A DNA stretch of 64,000 nucleotides from Streptomyces macrolidinus (GTDB taxonomy: Bacteria; Actinomycetota; Actinomycetes; Streptomycetales; Streptomycetaceae): positions 124,001 through 188,000 of the forward strand of contig NZ_JAMWMR010000004.1 in assembly GCF_023887685.1 (NCBI RefSeq). The letters are read 5' to 3'. Positions 25,675-35,449 of this stretch are shown here, piece after piece. How positions within the stretch are numbered: position 1 is the first letter of the stretch; the number at the start of each line of letters is the position of its first letter. Both the position numbers and the translations under genes were made by a program. Below the pieces are notes generated by a model. That model ran no database searches. It saw nothing but the letters and a program-made list of their open reading frames with translations, and was not told the origin of the DNA.

Positions 25675-26340
25675 ATGGGCGAACCTCGGGCAGGGCGGTC
25701 GTGGCGGTGGCTCGGCGTGGTGGTCTTCGCACTGGCCCTCTACGTCATCGTCCGCGCCGCCAACTCCCCACAGGCCGACACCCCGCCCGCGCCGGGCGCC
25801 CCCGCCTCCCCGTCGGCCTCGCCGACCGGACCCTCCGCCTCGGCGACCCCCTCCGCGTACGACCCCGCCGACCACGCCTCCCAGGTCCGTACCCGAGCCC
25901 GGCAGACCGGCGTCAGCGCCCAACTGCTCATGGCGATCCTCTACAACGAGTCCTACAAGCCGCACGATCCGGACCTGGAGCGAGCCTGGCAGCGGTACAA
26001 GTCGGACTCCGCCTTCGGGATCGCGAACATGCACCGCGCCGCCTTCGACGAGGTCAAGCAGGGCCGCGACTTCGCGAACCGGAGCTGGGAGGAACTGCCC
26101 GACGACCGCGATCTGGCGATCGAGGCCGAGGCCTGGTATCTGCACGACCTGTCGGCCCAGCTCCCCGCCCAGTGGCCGGCCGCCTACAGCCGGGACGAGC
26201 TGCTCGCCCTCGGCTACAACACGGGCGCGGGCAACATGCTCGCCTTCGCCCGCGGCGCGACCCCCGGCAGCCAGGCGCAGTCGTATCTCGACAAGCTGCA
26301 CGCCAACTGGGCCAAGGCGGGCAAGGCGGTCGCTCCGTGA
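25675..26340 (+). CDS. Membrane-anchored lytic-transglycosylase-like protein
   Basis: A 221-aa protein with one N-terminal membrane helix (WRWLGVVVFALALYVIV), a Pro/Ala/Ser-rich linker (residues ~35-62) and an external lysozyme-like domain. The SLT landmarks are LLMAILYNESY with catalytic-type Glu92, SAFGIANMH (115-120 region) and LALGYNTGAGNM. It would cleave peptidoglycan glycan strands outside the membrane. The ATG at 25675 is preceded by GGGTGGGAG. It stands alone between the SnoaL-like gene (divergent) and the SseB gene. Confidence 0.83.
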   Translation: MGEPRAGRSWRWLGVVVFALALYVIVRAANSPQADTPPAPGAPASPSASPTGPSASATPSAYDPADHASQVRTRARQTGVSAQLLMAILYNESYKPHDPDLERAWQRYKSDSAFGIANMHRAAFDEVKQGRDFANRSWEELPDDRDLAIEAEAWYLHDLSAQLPAQWPAAYSRDELLALGYNTGAGNMLAFARGATPGSQAQSYLDKLHANWAKAGKAVAP

Positions 26341-26480
26341 CCGACAGCCGGGCCTGCCCGCTCTGGTGATTCCGGGCAGCGGCCTCAGGCATGCCCCCGC
26401 TCCCGGCGGGTACCCGTGCCGGAGTGCGTCCGGAGGGGATGGTTCCGGCGCGCCCGACCGTCACTATCTGGGGATCTGCC

Positions 26481-26888
26481 ATGGACATACCTGACAAGAA
26501 CCAGCATCCGACCGCGGCACAGGAAGCGCTGGACACCCTCGTGGTGCACTCCGAGGACACACAGGCGCTGGACACGCTGGCCGGGAGTGATGTGCTCGTC
26601 CCGGTACCGGACGACGCCACCGAGGCCGAGGCGGCCAACCCCAACACCGTGGCCCTGCCCGTCCTCCAGCAGCCGGACGGCGAGCAGACGGTGCCCGTGT
26701 TCACCTCGGAGACGGAGATGGCCGATCTGCTGCCGTTCGTCTCGCGCTACCGGCTCGTGCCGCTCGGCGCGCTGGCCTCGCAGTGGCCCACCGGCGAGCT
26801 GACGCTCACCATCGACGCGGCCTCACCGCACGGACTGACGCTCAACTCCGACGGCGTCCGCACCCTGCTGGCCCGGCCGCACGGGTGA
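26481..26888 (+). CDS. SseB-family protein
   Basis: A 135-aa cytoplasmic protein matching the SseB N-terminal domain: DTLAGSDVLVPVPDD, VALPVLQQPDGEQTVPVFTSETEMADLLP and a closing ELTLTIDAASPHGLTL. Family members occur beside or within type VII secretion and stress loci but lack a known biochemical role. ATG 26481 fits the domain start; codons upstream to 26391 look non-coding. The C-terminal SseB extension found in some family members is absent. Confidence 0.82.
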   Translation: MDIPDKNQHPTAAQEALDTLVVHSEDTQALDTLAGSDVLVPVPDDATEAEAANPNTVALPVLQQPDGEQTVPVFTSETEMADLLPFVSRYRLVPLGALASQWPTGELTLTIDAASPHGLTLNSDGVRTLLARPHG

Positions 26889-26967
26889 GGCGGCGGGGCG
26901 CGCCCCGCGGGCCTGCCCCTTCGTGTGCGCCCCGCGCCCCTACCCCTTCAGCGCGCACCCCGCGCCC

Positions 26968-27357
26968 CTACCTCTTCAGCGTGCGGGCCAGTGCCTCGCG
27001 CTGGAGCGGCAGCACCTCGGCGTGCAGCGCGCGGCCCTTCTCGGTCAGCGCGACCCACACGCCGCGCCGGTCCTCCTCGCACACGGACCGTCGCACCAGG
27101 CCCTCCTTCTCCAGGCGGCCGATCAGCCGGGACAGGGCGCTCTGGCTGAGATGCACGCGTCCGGCGATGTTCTGCACACGGCAGTGGTCGCCGGGGGCGG
27201 ACATCTCGGCGGCGAGGAGGTCGAGCACCTCGAAGTCACTGGCGCCGAGGCCGTACGGATGGAGCACGCGGTCGATCTCGCAGAGCGTGCGCGCGTGGAC
27301 GCACAGGATCTCCCGCCACTGTTCCGCCAGCCGGGAACCGGCCAAATCCGCTGCCAT
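26968..27357 (-). CDS. MarR-family transcriptional regulator
   Basis: A 129-aa winged-helix regulator. Visible: dimer helices around HARTLCEIDRVLHPYGLGASDFEVL, recognition helix VHLSQSALSRLIGRLEKEGLV and the wing VRRSVCEEDRRGVWVALTEKG with the conserved DxR. A Cys lies in the wing region (SVCEEDRR) and another near the N-terminus (EILCVHA), which may allow thiol sensing. ATG 27357 is chosen. A dyad TTGCA/TGCAA lies 26 bp upstream and should be its own operator. A TGCAACTA half-site recurs in the palindrome at 37631. Confidence 0.88.
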   Translation of the reverse strand: MAADLAGSRLAEQWREILCVHARTLCEIDRVLHPYGLGASDFEVLDLLAAEMSAPGDHCRVQNIAGRVHLSQSALSRLIGRLEKEGLVRRSVCEEDRRGVWVALTEKGRALHAEVLPLQREALARTLKR

Positions 27358-27380
27358 GGGGGCACGGTAACAGAGACGGC

Positions 27381-27406
27381 GCATTGCATTTACGTGCAAC
27401 TAATGC
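27381..27406. promoter_or_regulatory. MarR-type operator
   Basis: TTGCA (27384-27388) and TGCAA (27395-27399) flank TTTACG. An outer pair GCATT (27381) / AATGC (27402) extends the symmetry. The element is AT-richer than its surroundings and lies between the MarR gene and the fluoride operon. Confidence 0.65.
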
Positions 27407-27513
27407 GTCTGCAGCAAGCTGGGCGCCGAACGAGCTGGGCACCCCAGGAGTCCCAGCGGTACGGGCCGACCGGTGTGCGCGACGTCCGCGCTCGCGGTTA
27501 CCCTGTTTCCCGG

Positions 27514-27532
27514 CCGCGAACCTCTCTCGCGG
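27514..27532 (+). promoter_or_regulatory. Hairpin preceding the fluoride-riboswitch candidate
   Basis: CCGCGA (27514-27519) and TCGCGG (27527-27532) form a perfect 6-bp stem with a 7-base loop at the 5' side of the riboswitch-like fold. It may belong to the same leader RNA. Confidence 0.4.
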
Positions 27533-27534
27533 CG

Positions 27535-27620
27535 CGGCGGTGGGGCCCGCCGTATCCGAACCGCGGCACTGCGCCGCCAACGGTCCCTACTTGCGAGCGA
27601 GCAGGCCCCTTCCCGGGGCC
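27535..27620 (+). promoter_or_regulatory. Candidate fluoride (crcB-motif) riboswitch with downstream hairpin
   Basis: The leader of the crcB operon folds like the known fluoride riboswitch. P1 is CGGCG/CGCCG (27535-27539, 27548-27552) with an 8-base loop GTGGGGCC, then AACC, a second stem GCGGC/GCCGC (27563-27567, 27573-27577), four bases, and GGTCCCTACTTG. The loop GGGGCC can pair with GGTCCC (27582-27587) to form the diagnostic pseudoknot, with one G-U pair. A GGCCCC/GGGGCC hairpin (27604-27620) just before the ribosome site could be the expression platform. Some consensus bases differ (GGTG for GATG, CAAC for TGAT). Confidence 0.72.
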
Positions 27621-27637
27621 CGGCGAGTAGGAGACGT

Positions 27638-28120
27638 ATGCCCATGAGAGTTCCGCAACCCCAGAGCGCCGACGCGGCCGGGGCCGCCGGGGCCGAGTCC
27701 GCCCGGCAGCCCTCGCCCTGGCGCGGCCAGGGGCCCGTGGTGGCGGTGGTCGCCCTCGGCGGCGGCATCGGCGCCGGCGCCCGGTACGGCGCCTCGCTGC
27801 TGTGGCCGACGCCGACCGACGGCTTCCCCTGGACCGTCTTCGCGGTCAACCTGGTCGGCTGCGCCGTCATCGGCGTCTTCATGGTCGTGATCACCGACGT
27901 CTGGGCGGCCCACCGGCTGGTACGGCCCTTCTTCGGCACCGGTGTGCTCGGCGGCTTCACCACCTTCTCGACGTACGCCGTCGGCGTCCAGGAACTCGTC
28001 GGCGCGGGCCACCCGCGCACCGCGCTCGCCTATCTGTTCGCGACGCCCCTCGGCGCGCTCGCGTCCGTGTGGCTCGCGGTGGCGGGCGCCCGCCGTGTGC
28101 TGGCATGGCGGCAGCGATGA
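27638..28120 (+). CDS. crcB: Fluoride efflux channel CrcB/Fluc, first subunit
   Basis: A 160-aa four-helix membrane protein of the Fluc/CrcB family, which exports fluoride as a dual-topology dimer. Motifs: [17 protein letters not shown], the conserved Asn in [14 protein letters not shown], and [16 protein letters not shown] with the Phe-rich and Thr/Ser track. A ~40-residue hydrophilic N-terminus precedes helix 1. ATG 27638 with TAGGAG sits just after the riboswitch-like leader. It overlaps the DUF190 gene by ATGA. A second CrcB gene lies two genes on, consistent with a heterodimeric channel. Confidence 0.93.
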   Translation: MPMRVPQPQSADAAGAAGAESARQPSPWRGQGPVVAVVALGGGIGAGARYGASLLWPTPTDGFPWTVFAVNLVGCAVIGVFMVVITDVWAAHRLVRPFFGTGVLGGFTTFSTYAVGVQELVGAGHPRTALAYLFATPLGALASVWLAVAGARRVLAWRQR

Positions 28121-28515
28121 ACGACACGGCGGAGGCGGCGATGACACGACTGACCGGCAGGGCCCTGCGGCTGACCGTCCTCATCGGTGAGAACGACCGA
28201 TGGCACCACAAGCCCCTCTACGCGGAGATCGTGCACCGCGCGCACGGCGCGGGCCTCGCCGGAGCGAGCGTCTTCCGCGGCGTCGAGGGCTTCGGCGCCT
28301 CCTCGCTCATCCACACCTCGCGGCTGCTGTCGCTGAGCGAGGACCTGCCGGTGGCCGTCGTCATCGTCGACACCGAGGAACGCGTCCGCGCCTTCCTGCC
28401 CCAGCTCGACGAACTCGTCGCCGAGGGTCTGGTCACCCTGGACGAGTGCGAGGTCATCCGGTACGCGGGGCGCCAGGACACGCCCGCGGACGGAGAAGGT
28501 GAGAACTCGTTGTGA
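28117..28515 (+). CDS. DUF190 family protein of the fluoride operon
   Basis: A ~132-aa PII-like ferredoxin-fold protein of the DUF190 group, commonly found with crcB. Family core: [40 protein letters not shown], then [22 protein letters not shown] and LDECEVIRY. It is cytoplasmic and may sense or modulate fluoride export; the mechanism is not known. ATG 28117 overlaps the crcB stop; ATG 28141 has a stronger GGAGG and may be the real start. Its stop overlaps the second crcB start. Confidence 0.9.
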   Translation: MNDTAEAAMTRLTGRALRLTVLIGENDRWHHKPLYAEIVHRAHGAGLAGASVFRGVEGFGASSLIHTSRLLSLSEDLPVAVVIVDTEERVRAFLPQLDELVAEGLVTLDECEVIRYAGRQDTPADGEGENSL

Positions 28516-28886
28516 ACTGGCTGCTGGTCATCGGCGGTGCCATGGTCGGTGCGCCGCTGCGCTATCTCACCGACCGGGCGGTGCAGCTCCGCCACGACAC
28601 CGTCTTCCCCTGGGGCACCCTCGTCGTCAACGTCATGGGCTCCGTGGTCCTCGGCGCGCTGACCGGCGCGATCGCGGCCGGACACGCCTCGCCGCACCTG
28701 CAACTCCTGATCGGAACGGGCCTGTGCGGGGGCCTGACCACGTACTCGACGTTCTCCTACGAGACGTTGCGGCTGACCCAGACCGGGGCGGGGTTCTACG
28801 CCGTCGTGAACGCCGTCGCGAGCGTGGCGGCGGGGCTCGGCGCGGCCTTCGTTGGCGCGGCGTTCGCCCAGGCGCTGTGGCGCTGA
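28512..28886 (+). CDS. crcB: Fluoride efflux channel CrcB/Fluc, second subunit
   Basis: A 124-aa four-helix CrcB protein without the long N-terminus of its partner. Motifs: [20 protein letters not shown], the Asn in [15 protein letters not shown], and [22 protein letters not shown] 28512 overlaps the DUF190 stop (GTGA), so all three genes are translationally coupled. Two unequal CrcB subunits in one operon normally make a heterodimer in which opposite orientations are fixed. Confidence 0.93.
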   Translation: MNWLLVIGGAMVGAPLRYLTDRAVQLRHDTVFPWGTLVVNVMGSVVLGALTGAIAAGHASPHLQLLIGTGLCGGLTTYSTFSYETLRLTQTGAGFYAVVNAVASVAAGLGAAFVGAAFAQALWR

Positions 28887-28942
28887 CCCTGGAACGTCAT
28901 CCGCGCGTAGTAGAAACGTCTTCACTGCCGGGGCCGAAGACA

Positions 28943-28987
28943 CCGCCGGCAACTCCTCGGAAACTCCGCCGGCAACTCCTCGGAAAC
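28943..28987. repeat. Two tandem 22-bp direct repeats before uppP
   Basis: An exact 22-bp unit beginning CCGCCGGCAACTCC occupies 28943-28964 and 28966-28987, separated by one T. The second copy supplies the GGAAACGGA region just ahead of the uppP start, so the duplication sits in the 5' leader. Confidence 0.85.
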
Positions 28988-28994
28988 GGAACGC

Positions 28995-29828
28995 ATGAGC
29001 GCCATCAACGTCGGTCAGGCCGTCATCCTCGGCGTCGTCGAGGGGGTGACCGAATTCCTCCCCGTGTCCTCGACCGGCCATCTCAAGCTGACCGAGGGGC
29101 TCATGGGGATCCCCGTCGACGACAAGTCCGTCGTCGGCTTCTCGGCCGTCATCCAGGTCGGCGCCATCGCGGCCGTCCTGCTGTACTTCTTCAAGGACAT
29201 CGTGCGGATCGTCTCCGCCTGGTTCCGCGGCTTCACCGACCGCGAGGTACGGCAGCACCACGACTACAAGTTCGCCTGGTGGGTCATCTTCGCCACCCTC
29301 CCGATCGTGGTCGTGGGCCTGGCCGCCAAGCCGTTCATCGACGGCCCGCTCGGCTCGCTCTGGGTCGTCGCGGGCTCACTGATCGTCGGGTCCGGCGCGA
29401 TGTGGGCGGCCGACCAGATGGGCCGGCACAAGCGCGGCGAGGACGACACCTCGTTCAAGGACGCGATGCTGGTGGGCAGTTCGCAGATCCTCGCTCTGCT
29501 CTTCCCCGGGTTCTCCCGCTCGGGCGCCACGATGTCGACCGCGCTCGTCCTCGACCTCGACCGGGTCGCCGCCACCCGCCTCTCGTTCTTCCTCGGCATC
29601 CCGGCCCTCACCGGAGCGGGCCTGTACGAGCTGAAGGACGCCCTCGGCGCGGGCGTGGGCGCCACCCCGCTCGTGGTCGGTACGGTCGTCTCCTTCGTCG
29701 TCGCGTACGCCTCGATCGCCTGGCTGCTGAAGTTCGTCGCCCGGCACTCCTTCAACGCGTTCGTGATCTACCGGATCATCGTCGGCGTCCTGCTCCTCGG
29801 CCTGCTCTCGACCGGCGTGATCGGCTGA
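28995..29828 (+). CDS. uppP: Undecaprenyl-diphosphate phosphatase (UppP/BacA)
   Basis: A 277-aa membrane enzyme that recycles the undecaprenyl carrier of peptidoglycan synthesis by removing one phosphate; overexpression of the family gives bacitracin resistance. Catalytic motifs: GVVEGVTEFLPVSSTGHL near the N-terminus and LFPGFSRSGATMSTAL in the middle. Around eight hydrophobic helices and normal length. The weak GGAA ribosome site lies in a 22-bp duplicated leader. Converges with the carboxypeptidase gene across a terminator hairpin. Confidence 0.95.
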   Translation: MSAINVGQAVILGVVEGVTEFLPVSSTGHLKLTEGLMGIPVDDKSVVGFSAVIQVGAIAAVLLYFFKDIVRIVSAWFRGFTDREVRQHHDYKFAWWVIFATLPIVVVGLAAKPFIDGPLGSLWVVAGSLIVGSGAMWAADQMGRHKRGEDDTSFKDAMLVGSSQILALLFPGFSRSGATMSTALVLDLDRVAATRLSFFLGIPALTGAGLYELKDALGAGVGATPLVVGTVVSFVVAYASIAWLLKFVARHSFNAFVIYRIIVGVLLLGLLSTGVIG

Positions 29829-29860
29829 CCGGCGCGATCGGCTGACCTGGCGCGGATCGT

Positions 29861-29883
29861 CCGGCCGCCGCCCGCGCGGCCGG
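29861..29883. terminator. 8-bp hairpin between uppP and the carboxypeptidase gene
   Basis: CCGGCCGC (29861-29868) pairs perfectly with GCGGCCGG (29876-29883) around a 7-base loop in the 59-bp gap between converging genes. Confidence 0.65.
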
Positions 29884-29887
29884 GCGG

Positions 29888-31048
29888 TCAGCCGCGCGAC
29901 GTCCGGCCGCCCCACCGCCGCAGCGCCACCACCGCCGCGCCCGTGCCCACGCCGACCGCGCCCGCGAGCGCCCCCGCCCCGAGCCAGTCGTCGTCCGGCT
30001 TCGCGGCGTGCACCGCGACGGGAGTGGACCGCGGCACGGGCTGCCGGGGCGGCAGGAGCGAGCCGACCGGCGCGATACGACCGGACGTGGCGAACCCCCA
30101 GTCGAGCAGGCGGCGCGCCTCCTCGTAGACCGCGAAGCCGCCGTAACGGGGGTGCATCACCGTCACCACGAGGGTGCGCCCGCCGCGGCGGGCGGCGGCC
30201 ACCAGGGTGTTGCCCGCGCCGCTGGTGTAGCCGTTCTTGACGCCGATCAGCCCCGAGTACGCCGTCACGCCGTCGCGGCCGGTCAGCAGCCGGTTGGTGT
30301 TCGCGATCTCGTAGGGCGCGCCGTCGCCGGGGAAGCTCGACTCGGTCGTGGCGCAGTAGCGGGCGAAGTCGGCGTTGCGCAGCCCGGCCCGTCCGAACAC
30401 GGCGAGGTCGTACGCCGACGACACCTGACCGGGAGCGTCGTAGCCGTCGGGCGAGACGACGCGGGTGTCCAGGGCGCCCAGCGTGCGGGCCTTGGCCTGC
30501 ATCTGGCGGGCCGTTGTCCGCCAGCCGCCGTTGAGCGAGGCCAGCACATGGACGGCGTCGTTGCCGGAGTGCAGGAAGACGCCCTTCCACAGATCGCTCA
30601 CCTGGTAGGTGAGGCCCGCCTTGACGCCGACGAGGCTGCTGCCGGGGCCGATGCCCGCCAAGTCCTGTCCGGTGACGGTGTGCCGGGTGCCGCCGGGCAG
30701 CGCGGGCAGGACCGTGAGCGCGAACAGCGTCTTCAGGGTGCTCGCGGGCGGCAGCGGGCGGTGGGCGTCGTACCCGGCCAGCACCTCACCGGTGTCCGCG
30801 TCGGCCACCAGCCAGGACAGCGCCGTCACCTCCGGGACCTCCGGGAGCCCGGGACGCCAGTGGACCTGGGTGCCGGACCGGTACAGCAGCCGCTGCGAGG
30901 AGTCCGTCGACGACGCGCCGGCGGCGTCGGTGCGCGTCCGGGCGGCGGCCGGGTGCGGGGCGAGGGCCAGCACCCCGACCGCGCAGAGGGCGCAGCAGGA
31001 GACGGCGATGCGGCGCGGAGAAATGCGGTACGGAAATGCGACGGTCAT
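29888..31048 (-). CDS. D-alanyl-D-alanine carboxypeptidase (class C low-mass PBP, DacA/DacC-like)
   Basis: A 386-aa exported penicillin-binding protein that trims the terminal D-Ala of peptidoglycan stem peptides. An N-terminal signal/anchor (RRIAVSCCALCAVGVLALAP) is followed by the active site Ser103-x-x-Lys106 (PASTLK), SGN at 161-163 and KNG at 272-274 in place of KTG, plus a C-terminal membrane helix (GALAGAVGVGTGAAVVAL). All three motifs are intact. ATG 31048 is chosen ahead of the signal peptide. It lies 105 bp downstream of rho on the same strand. Confidence 0.92.
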   Translation of the reverse strand: MTVAFPYRISPRRIAVSCCALCAVGVLALAPHPAAARTRTDAAGASSTDSSQRLLYRSGTQVHWRPGLPEVPEVTALSWLVADADTGEVLAGYDAHRPLPPASTLKTLFALTVLPALPGGTRHTVTGQDLAGIGPGSSLVGVKAGLTYQVSDLWKGVFLHSGNDAVHVLASLNGGWRTTARQMQAKARTLGALDTRVVSPDGYDAPGQVSSAYDLAVFGRAGLRNADFARYCATTESSFPGDGAPYEIANTNRLLTGRDGVTAYSGLIGVKNGYTSGAGNTLVAAARRGGRTLVVTVMHPRYGGFAVYEEARRLLDWGFATSGRIAPVGSLLPPRQPVPRSTPVAVHAAKPDDDWLGAGALAGAVGVGTGAAVVALRRWGGRTSRG

Positions 31049-31153
31049 AGCGAACACCGTAGGAACGGAGAGCGCCTGAGCCCTGATCACTTGAGCCGAG
31101 TGGGGGGACCGTACACCCGGATGCGGGACGCGGGGGCCTTACGGCCGGGCAGG

Positions 31154-32302
<1,149 letters not shown>

Positions 32303-32760
32303 GGAAGCCCTTTCACGGACGGAAGGCAGGAGGAAGGGGGGAGAGGGGGGCGGCCGTGAAGGCGGTGTGTGAGCACGCCCTGACACGGCGGGGGAAGGTC
32401 ACCTCGGGTGCGGCAGAGAGAAGCACTGCTCGCGAGGTGATACCGGAAGCCGCTGCCGACCGGAGACGACGGGTCGGCGGGCTGGGGAGGAACAAGCACC
32501 GGCGCCCGAGAAGGGGCGTACACAGGTGCTGACGGCACTGTACCACTCGAGGCGCAAGTGTGAAGGGTGAGCGCAGTCGAACGTCAACGTGCAGTTGAAG
32601 GCGGGGAGTTGGGGAAGACGCGGAGTAACGCCCCTCGCCAGTTCGGACGTTGTCCCGGAAGCGGGCCGGTAGAGGCGTAGGCGTCGGTCAGCGGGTGGGC
32701 CCGTGCCGCCTCGACGGCCCGGACTCCGTTACGCGGTGTGCCGCACCGGACCCGCCGCCG
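32303..32760 (-). promoter_or_regulatory. Long C-rich rho leader with hairpins (no gene)
   Basis: The 458-bp gap upstream of rho holds no supported gene. Read as rho mRNA, the last ~45 bases before the start (32353-32312) are almost free of G and very rich in C and T, the character of a Rho-utilisation site. Further upstream are two inverted repeats: TCACCTCG/CGAGGTGA (32399-32406, 32433-32440) and GCCGACC/GGTCGGC (32455-32461, 32472-32478). This fits autoregulation by premature termination, as known for rho genes in other bacteria. Confidence 0.5.
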
Positions 32761-33345
32761 TCACGCGGTGTGCCGCCGCCACTCCGGACCCGTACGGGCC
32801 CACTCGGCCTCCCACTCGGCCATGCGGTGCCGCTCGGCGACCCGGCGGATCACGGCGCGGGACAGCAGCACGGTTCCCGCGACGCCGCCCGCCGCCCAGA
32901 CGCCGGCCGACACGGAGTGCTGCCACACCGCGGCGTCGCTCACCGGCGGCGCCACGCCGTGGCCGCGCGCGTCCAGCCACACCTCGGTCCGCTCGCCCTG
33001 CCGGGAGCCCGCCGGGACCTGGGCGTAGGCGGTGTGGGTGCCCTTCCCGGGGTCGGTCCAGTGCACCTTCACGCGGTACAGGGGCTGGTTGCCGTTCTGG
33101 GTCGAGGGCGCGGCGGCCGGGGCGTCCTCGACCAGGACCGCCGGTACCTCATGGCGCTGGGCACGCTGGGTCACCTGGGTCGCGTGCACCGTGCCGTACG
33201 CCCACAGGCCCGCGACCACGCCCGCGAGCGGGGCGCCGACGCAGAGCAGAAGCGCGAGGATCAGTGCCGTCCACGCCTCTATGACATCCGACCTGCGGCG
33301 CAGCGGATTGCGCCGCCAACGCCAGCCGCGCACCCGGGTTCGCAT
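32761..33345 (-). CDS. Rv1733c-like membrane protein
   Basis: A 194-aa protein with the Rv1733c layout: basic N-terminus (RRNPLRRRSDVIEAW), membrane helix ALILALLLCVGAPLAGVVAGLW, an external domain of ~90 residues (AVLVEDAPAAAPS, VHWTDPGKGTHTAYAQVPAGSRQGERTEVWLD), and a second helix SAGVWAAGGVAGTVLL before a cytoplasmic basic tail. Function is unknown; the mycobacterial relative is a dormancy-regulon membrane antigen. AGGAGG precedes the ATG by ten bases. It stands alone. Confidence 0.85.
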   Translation of the reverse strand: MRTRVRGWRWRRNPLRRRSDVIEAWTALILALLLCVGAPLAGVVAGLWAYGTVHATQVTQRAQRHEVPAVLVEDAPAAAPSTQNGNQPLYRVKVHWTDPGKGTHTAYAQVPAGSRQGERTEVWLDARGHGVAPPVSDAAVWQHSVSAGVWAAGGVAGTVLLSRAVIRRVAERHRMAEWEAEWARTGPEWRRHTA

Positions 33346-33696
33346 CTCGACGACCTCCTAGCCGCCGCGTCCCGCCCGTGGCGAGCCCGGTCCGCCTTCC
33401 CGGCGTACCGTGCCCGACGCGAGCGTTCCGGCGTCGACTCCATGCCCGTGCGACCACCCCCGGGTCGGACGGCGGCCGCTCGGTGGGGCACCGCGTGGCA
33501 GCGCCTGCGGCGCGTCCGAACCCCTCGCCTCTCGGCGGGCCGTTCCGGCACATCACCGCGTTCGGGAGGCTCCCGGATCGCAACGGCATGTCGAACGGCT
33601 TTTCATACCGATTGTCCTCCCGACGCAGGTTCCCGGCCATACGGTCCCGAAACGCCGTACGGGCACGCCGTGCGGGCACGCCGTACGGTGCGCGGC
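33346..33696. other. 351-bp gap without a supported gene; 13-bp tandem repeat near its end
   Basis: No gene is supported here; long open frames are shadows with poor codon use. At 33652-33688 three copies of a 13-bp unit related to GCACGCCGTGCGG lie head to tail and are self-complementary (CGCCGTACGG-like), so they may form a hairpin after the ferredoxin-reductase gene. The rest shows nothing I can name. Confidence 0.5.
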
Positions 33697-34462
33697 TCAG
33701 CCGAAGCGTTCGATCCGGATGCGGTCCACCGGCTGCCCCGCCGCGACCAGCAGGCGCGAGGCGTGTTCCGCGAACCCGTTGGAGCCGCACACATAGGCCT
33801 CCCACCCACCAGGAGGGGCGTCGGCCAGGAGCGGCGCCACATGGGCCGCCGACATACGGCCCACGGGCACACCCTCGGGCGCGCCGCGCGTGAAGACCGG
33901 CGTGGTCTCCGCGCCGTACTCGTCCGCGTAGATCAGCTCCCGCGGCCCGCGCGCCGACACCAGCAGCCGCAGCGGCACGTCCAGGCCGCGCGCCCGGTGG
34001 TGGCGCACCATCGACATCAGCGGGACGACCCCCGACCCGGCACCGAGCAGCAGCGCGGGCCGGTCGCCGGGCCAGGCGAAGAAGCCGCTCAGCGGCCCAC
34101 GGACCCGCACCTCGTCACCGGGCCTGGCCACCGTGTGGAACCAGCCGGAGACCTCGCCGCCCTCGACATGGTCCAAGGTCAGCTCGATGTGCCCGGCGTC
34201 GTCCGGCGGTGACGCGATCGAGTAGTGCCGCTGCGCCACGTAACCGTCGCGCGCGGTCAGCCGCAGCATCAGATGCTGGCCGGGCAGATGGCCCGCCCAG
34301 TCCGGCACCGCGAACCGGAACGTCGCCGCACGCGGCGTCTCGCGGCGGATCTCGGTCAGCGTCGCGGTCTGCCACACGCTCGCCGTGCCCTCGCCGACGG
34401 CGATGCGCCCCGGCACGGCGAAGCGCGTGGGCGGGACGAAGGGCTGGGAGGTCACAGTCGTC

Positions 34463-34470
<8 letters not shown>
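33697..34470 (-). CDS. FAD/NAD(P)-binding ferredoxin-reductase-like oxidoreductase
   Basis: A 257-aa FNR-family electron-transfer flavoprotein without a fused ferredoxin domain. Motifs: the FAD-binding RHYSIAS, the GEVSGWFHT and GDEVRVRGPLSGFF region, the NAD site LLLGAGSGVVPLMSMVRHH, and the end YVCGSNGFAEHASRLLVAAG. GTG 34470 overlaps the stop of the molybdopterin oxidoreductase gene by 8 bp, so the two are coupled and probably form one redox system with this protein moving electrons from or to NAD(P)H. Frames continuing to 34800 are antisense-like extension and are excluded. Confidence 0.88.
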
Positions 34471-35068
<598 letters not shown>

Positions 35069-35449
35069 GGCGGTGGTGCCTCCAGGCCGTCCTGCGGGGA
35101 CGACCGGTCGTGCGTGAGCAGTGCGTACGCGTTCAACGGTACGTGCCCGCGGGGTGTGCTCCCGTCGGGGGCTGCCGGGGCTGCCGGGGCTGCCGGGTGC
35201 GGCCCGGTGTGCGCCGACTCGCGATGCGGGCGCCCGGCCGGTGGACGTGCGCAAGAGCCCGTCGGGGCGGTGGCGCTGCTGCTAGGGTGATCGTCCCGGC
35301 TGTGGAGCGTCCCGGCCGGTTCGTGATCGAGGAGGTGAGACCCATTTCCGCCGTGTCGGCTCGGGTGCTCTCCTCTCCCAACAGCGCGGATCTCCGCCGC
35401 AGTTGATCGCGAGAGCGCCCTTCGGTCCACCGAAAGGCTTCTTGGCTTC
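35069..35449 (+). promoter_or_regulatory. 381-bp gap: 9-bp tandem repeat, promoter, leader ORF and hairpin
   Basis: Three tandem GGGGCTGCC units lie at 35168-35194. A TAGGGT -10 (35283-35288) should start a transcript towards the methyltransferase gene. Its leader has AGGAGG at 35330, eight bases before a possible ATT start (35344) of a 20-codon ORF ending TGA 35404-35406, rich in Ser (six codons) with two adjacent CGC Arg codons near its end. A 10-bp stem with one mismatch (GCCCTTCGGT/ACCGAAAGGC, 35417-35438) then covers the AAAGG ribosome site. The arrangement resembles translational attenuation. Confidence 0.45.

Noticed and set aside
22467..26369. 1300-codon open frame on the plus strand
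   Set aside because: It lies antisense to five recognisable genes and across their spacers, with Arg/Gly/Ala-rich low-complexity translation. It is a high-GC shadow.
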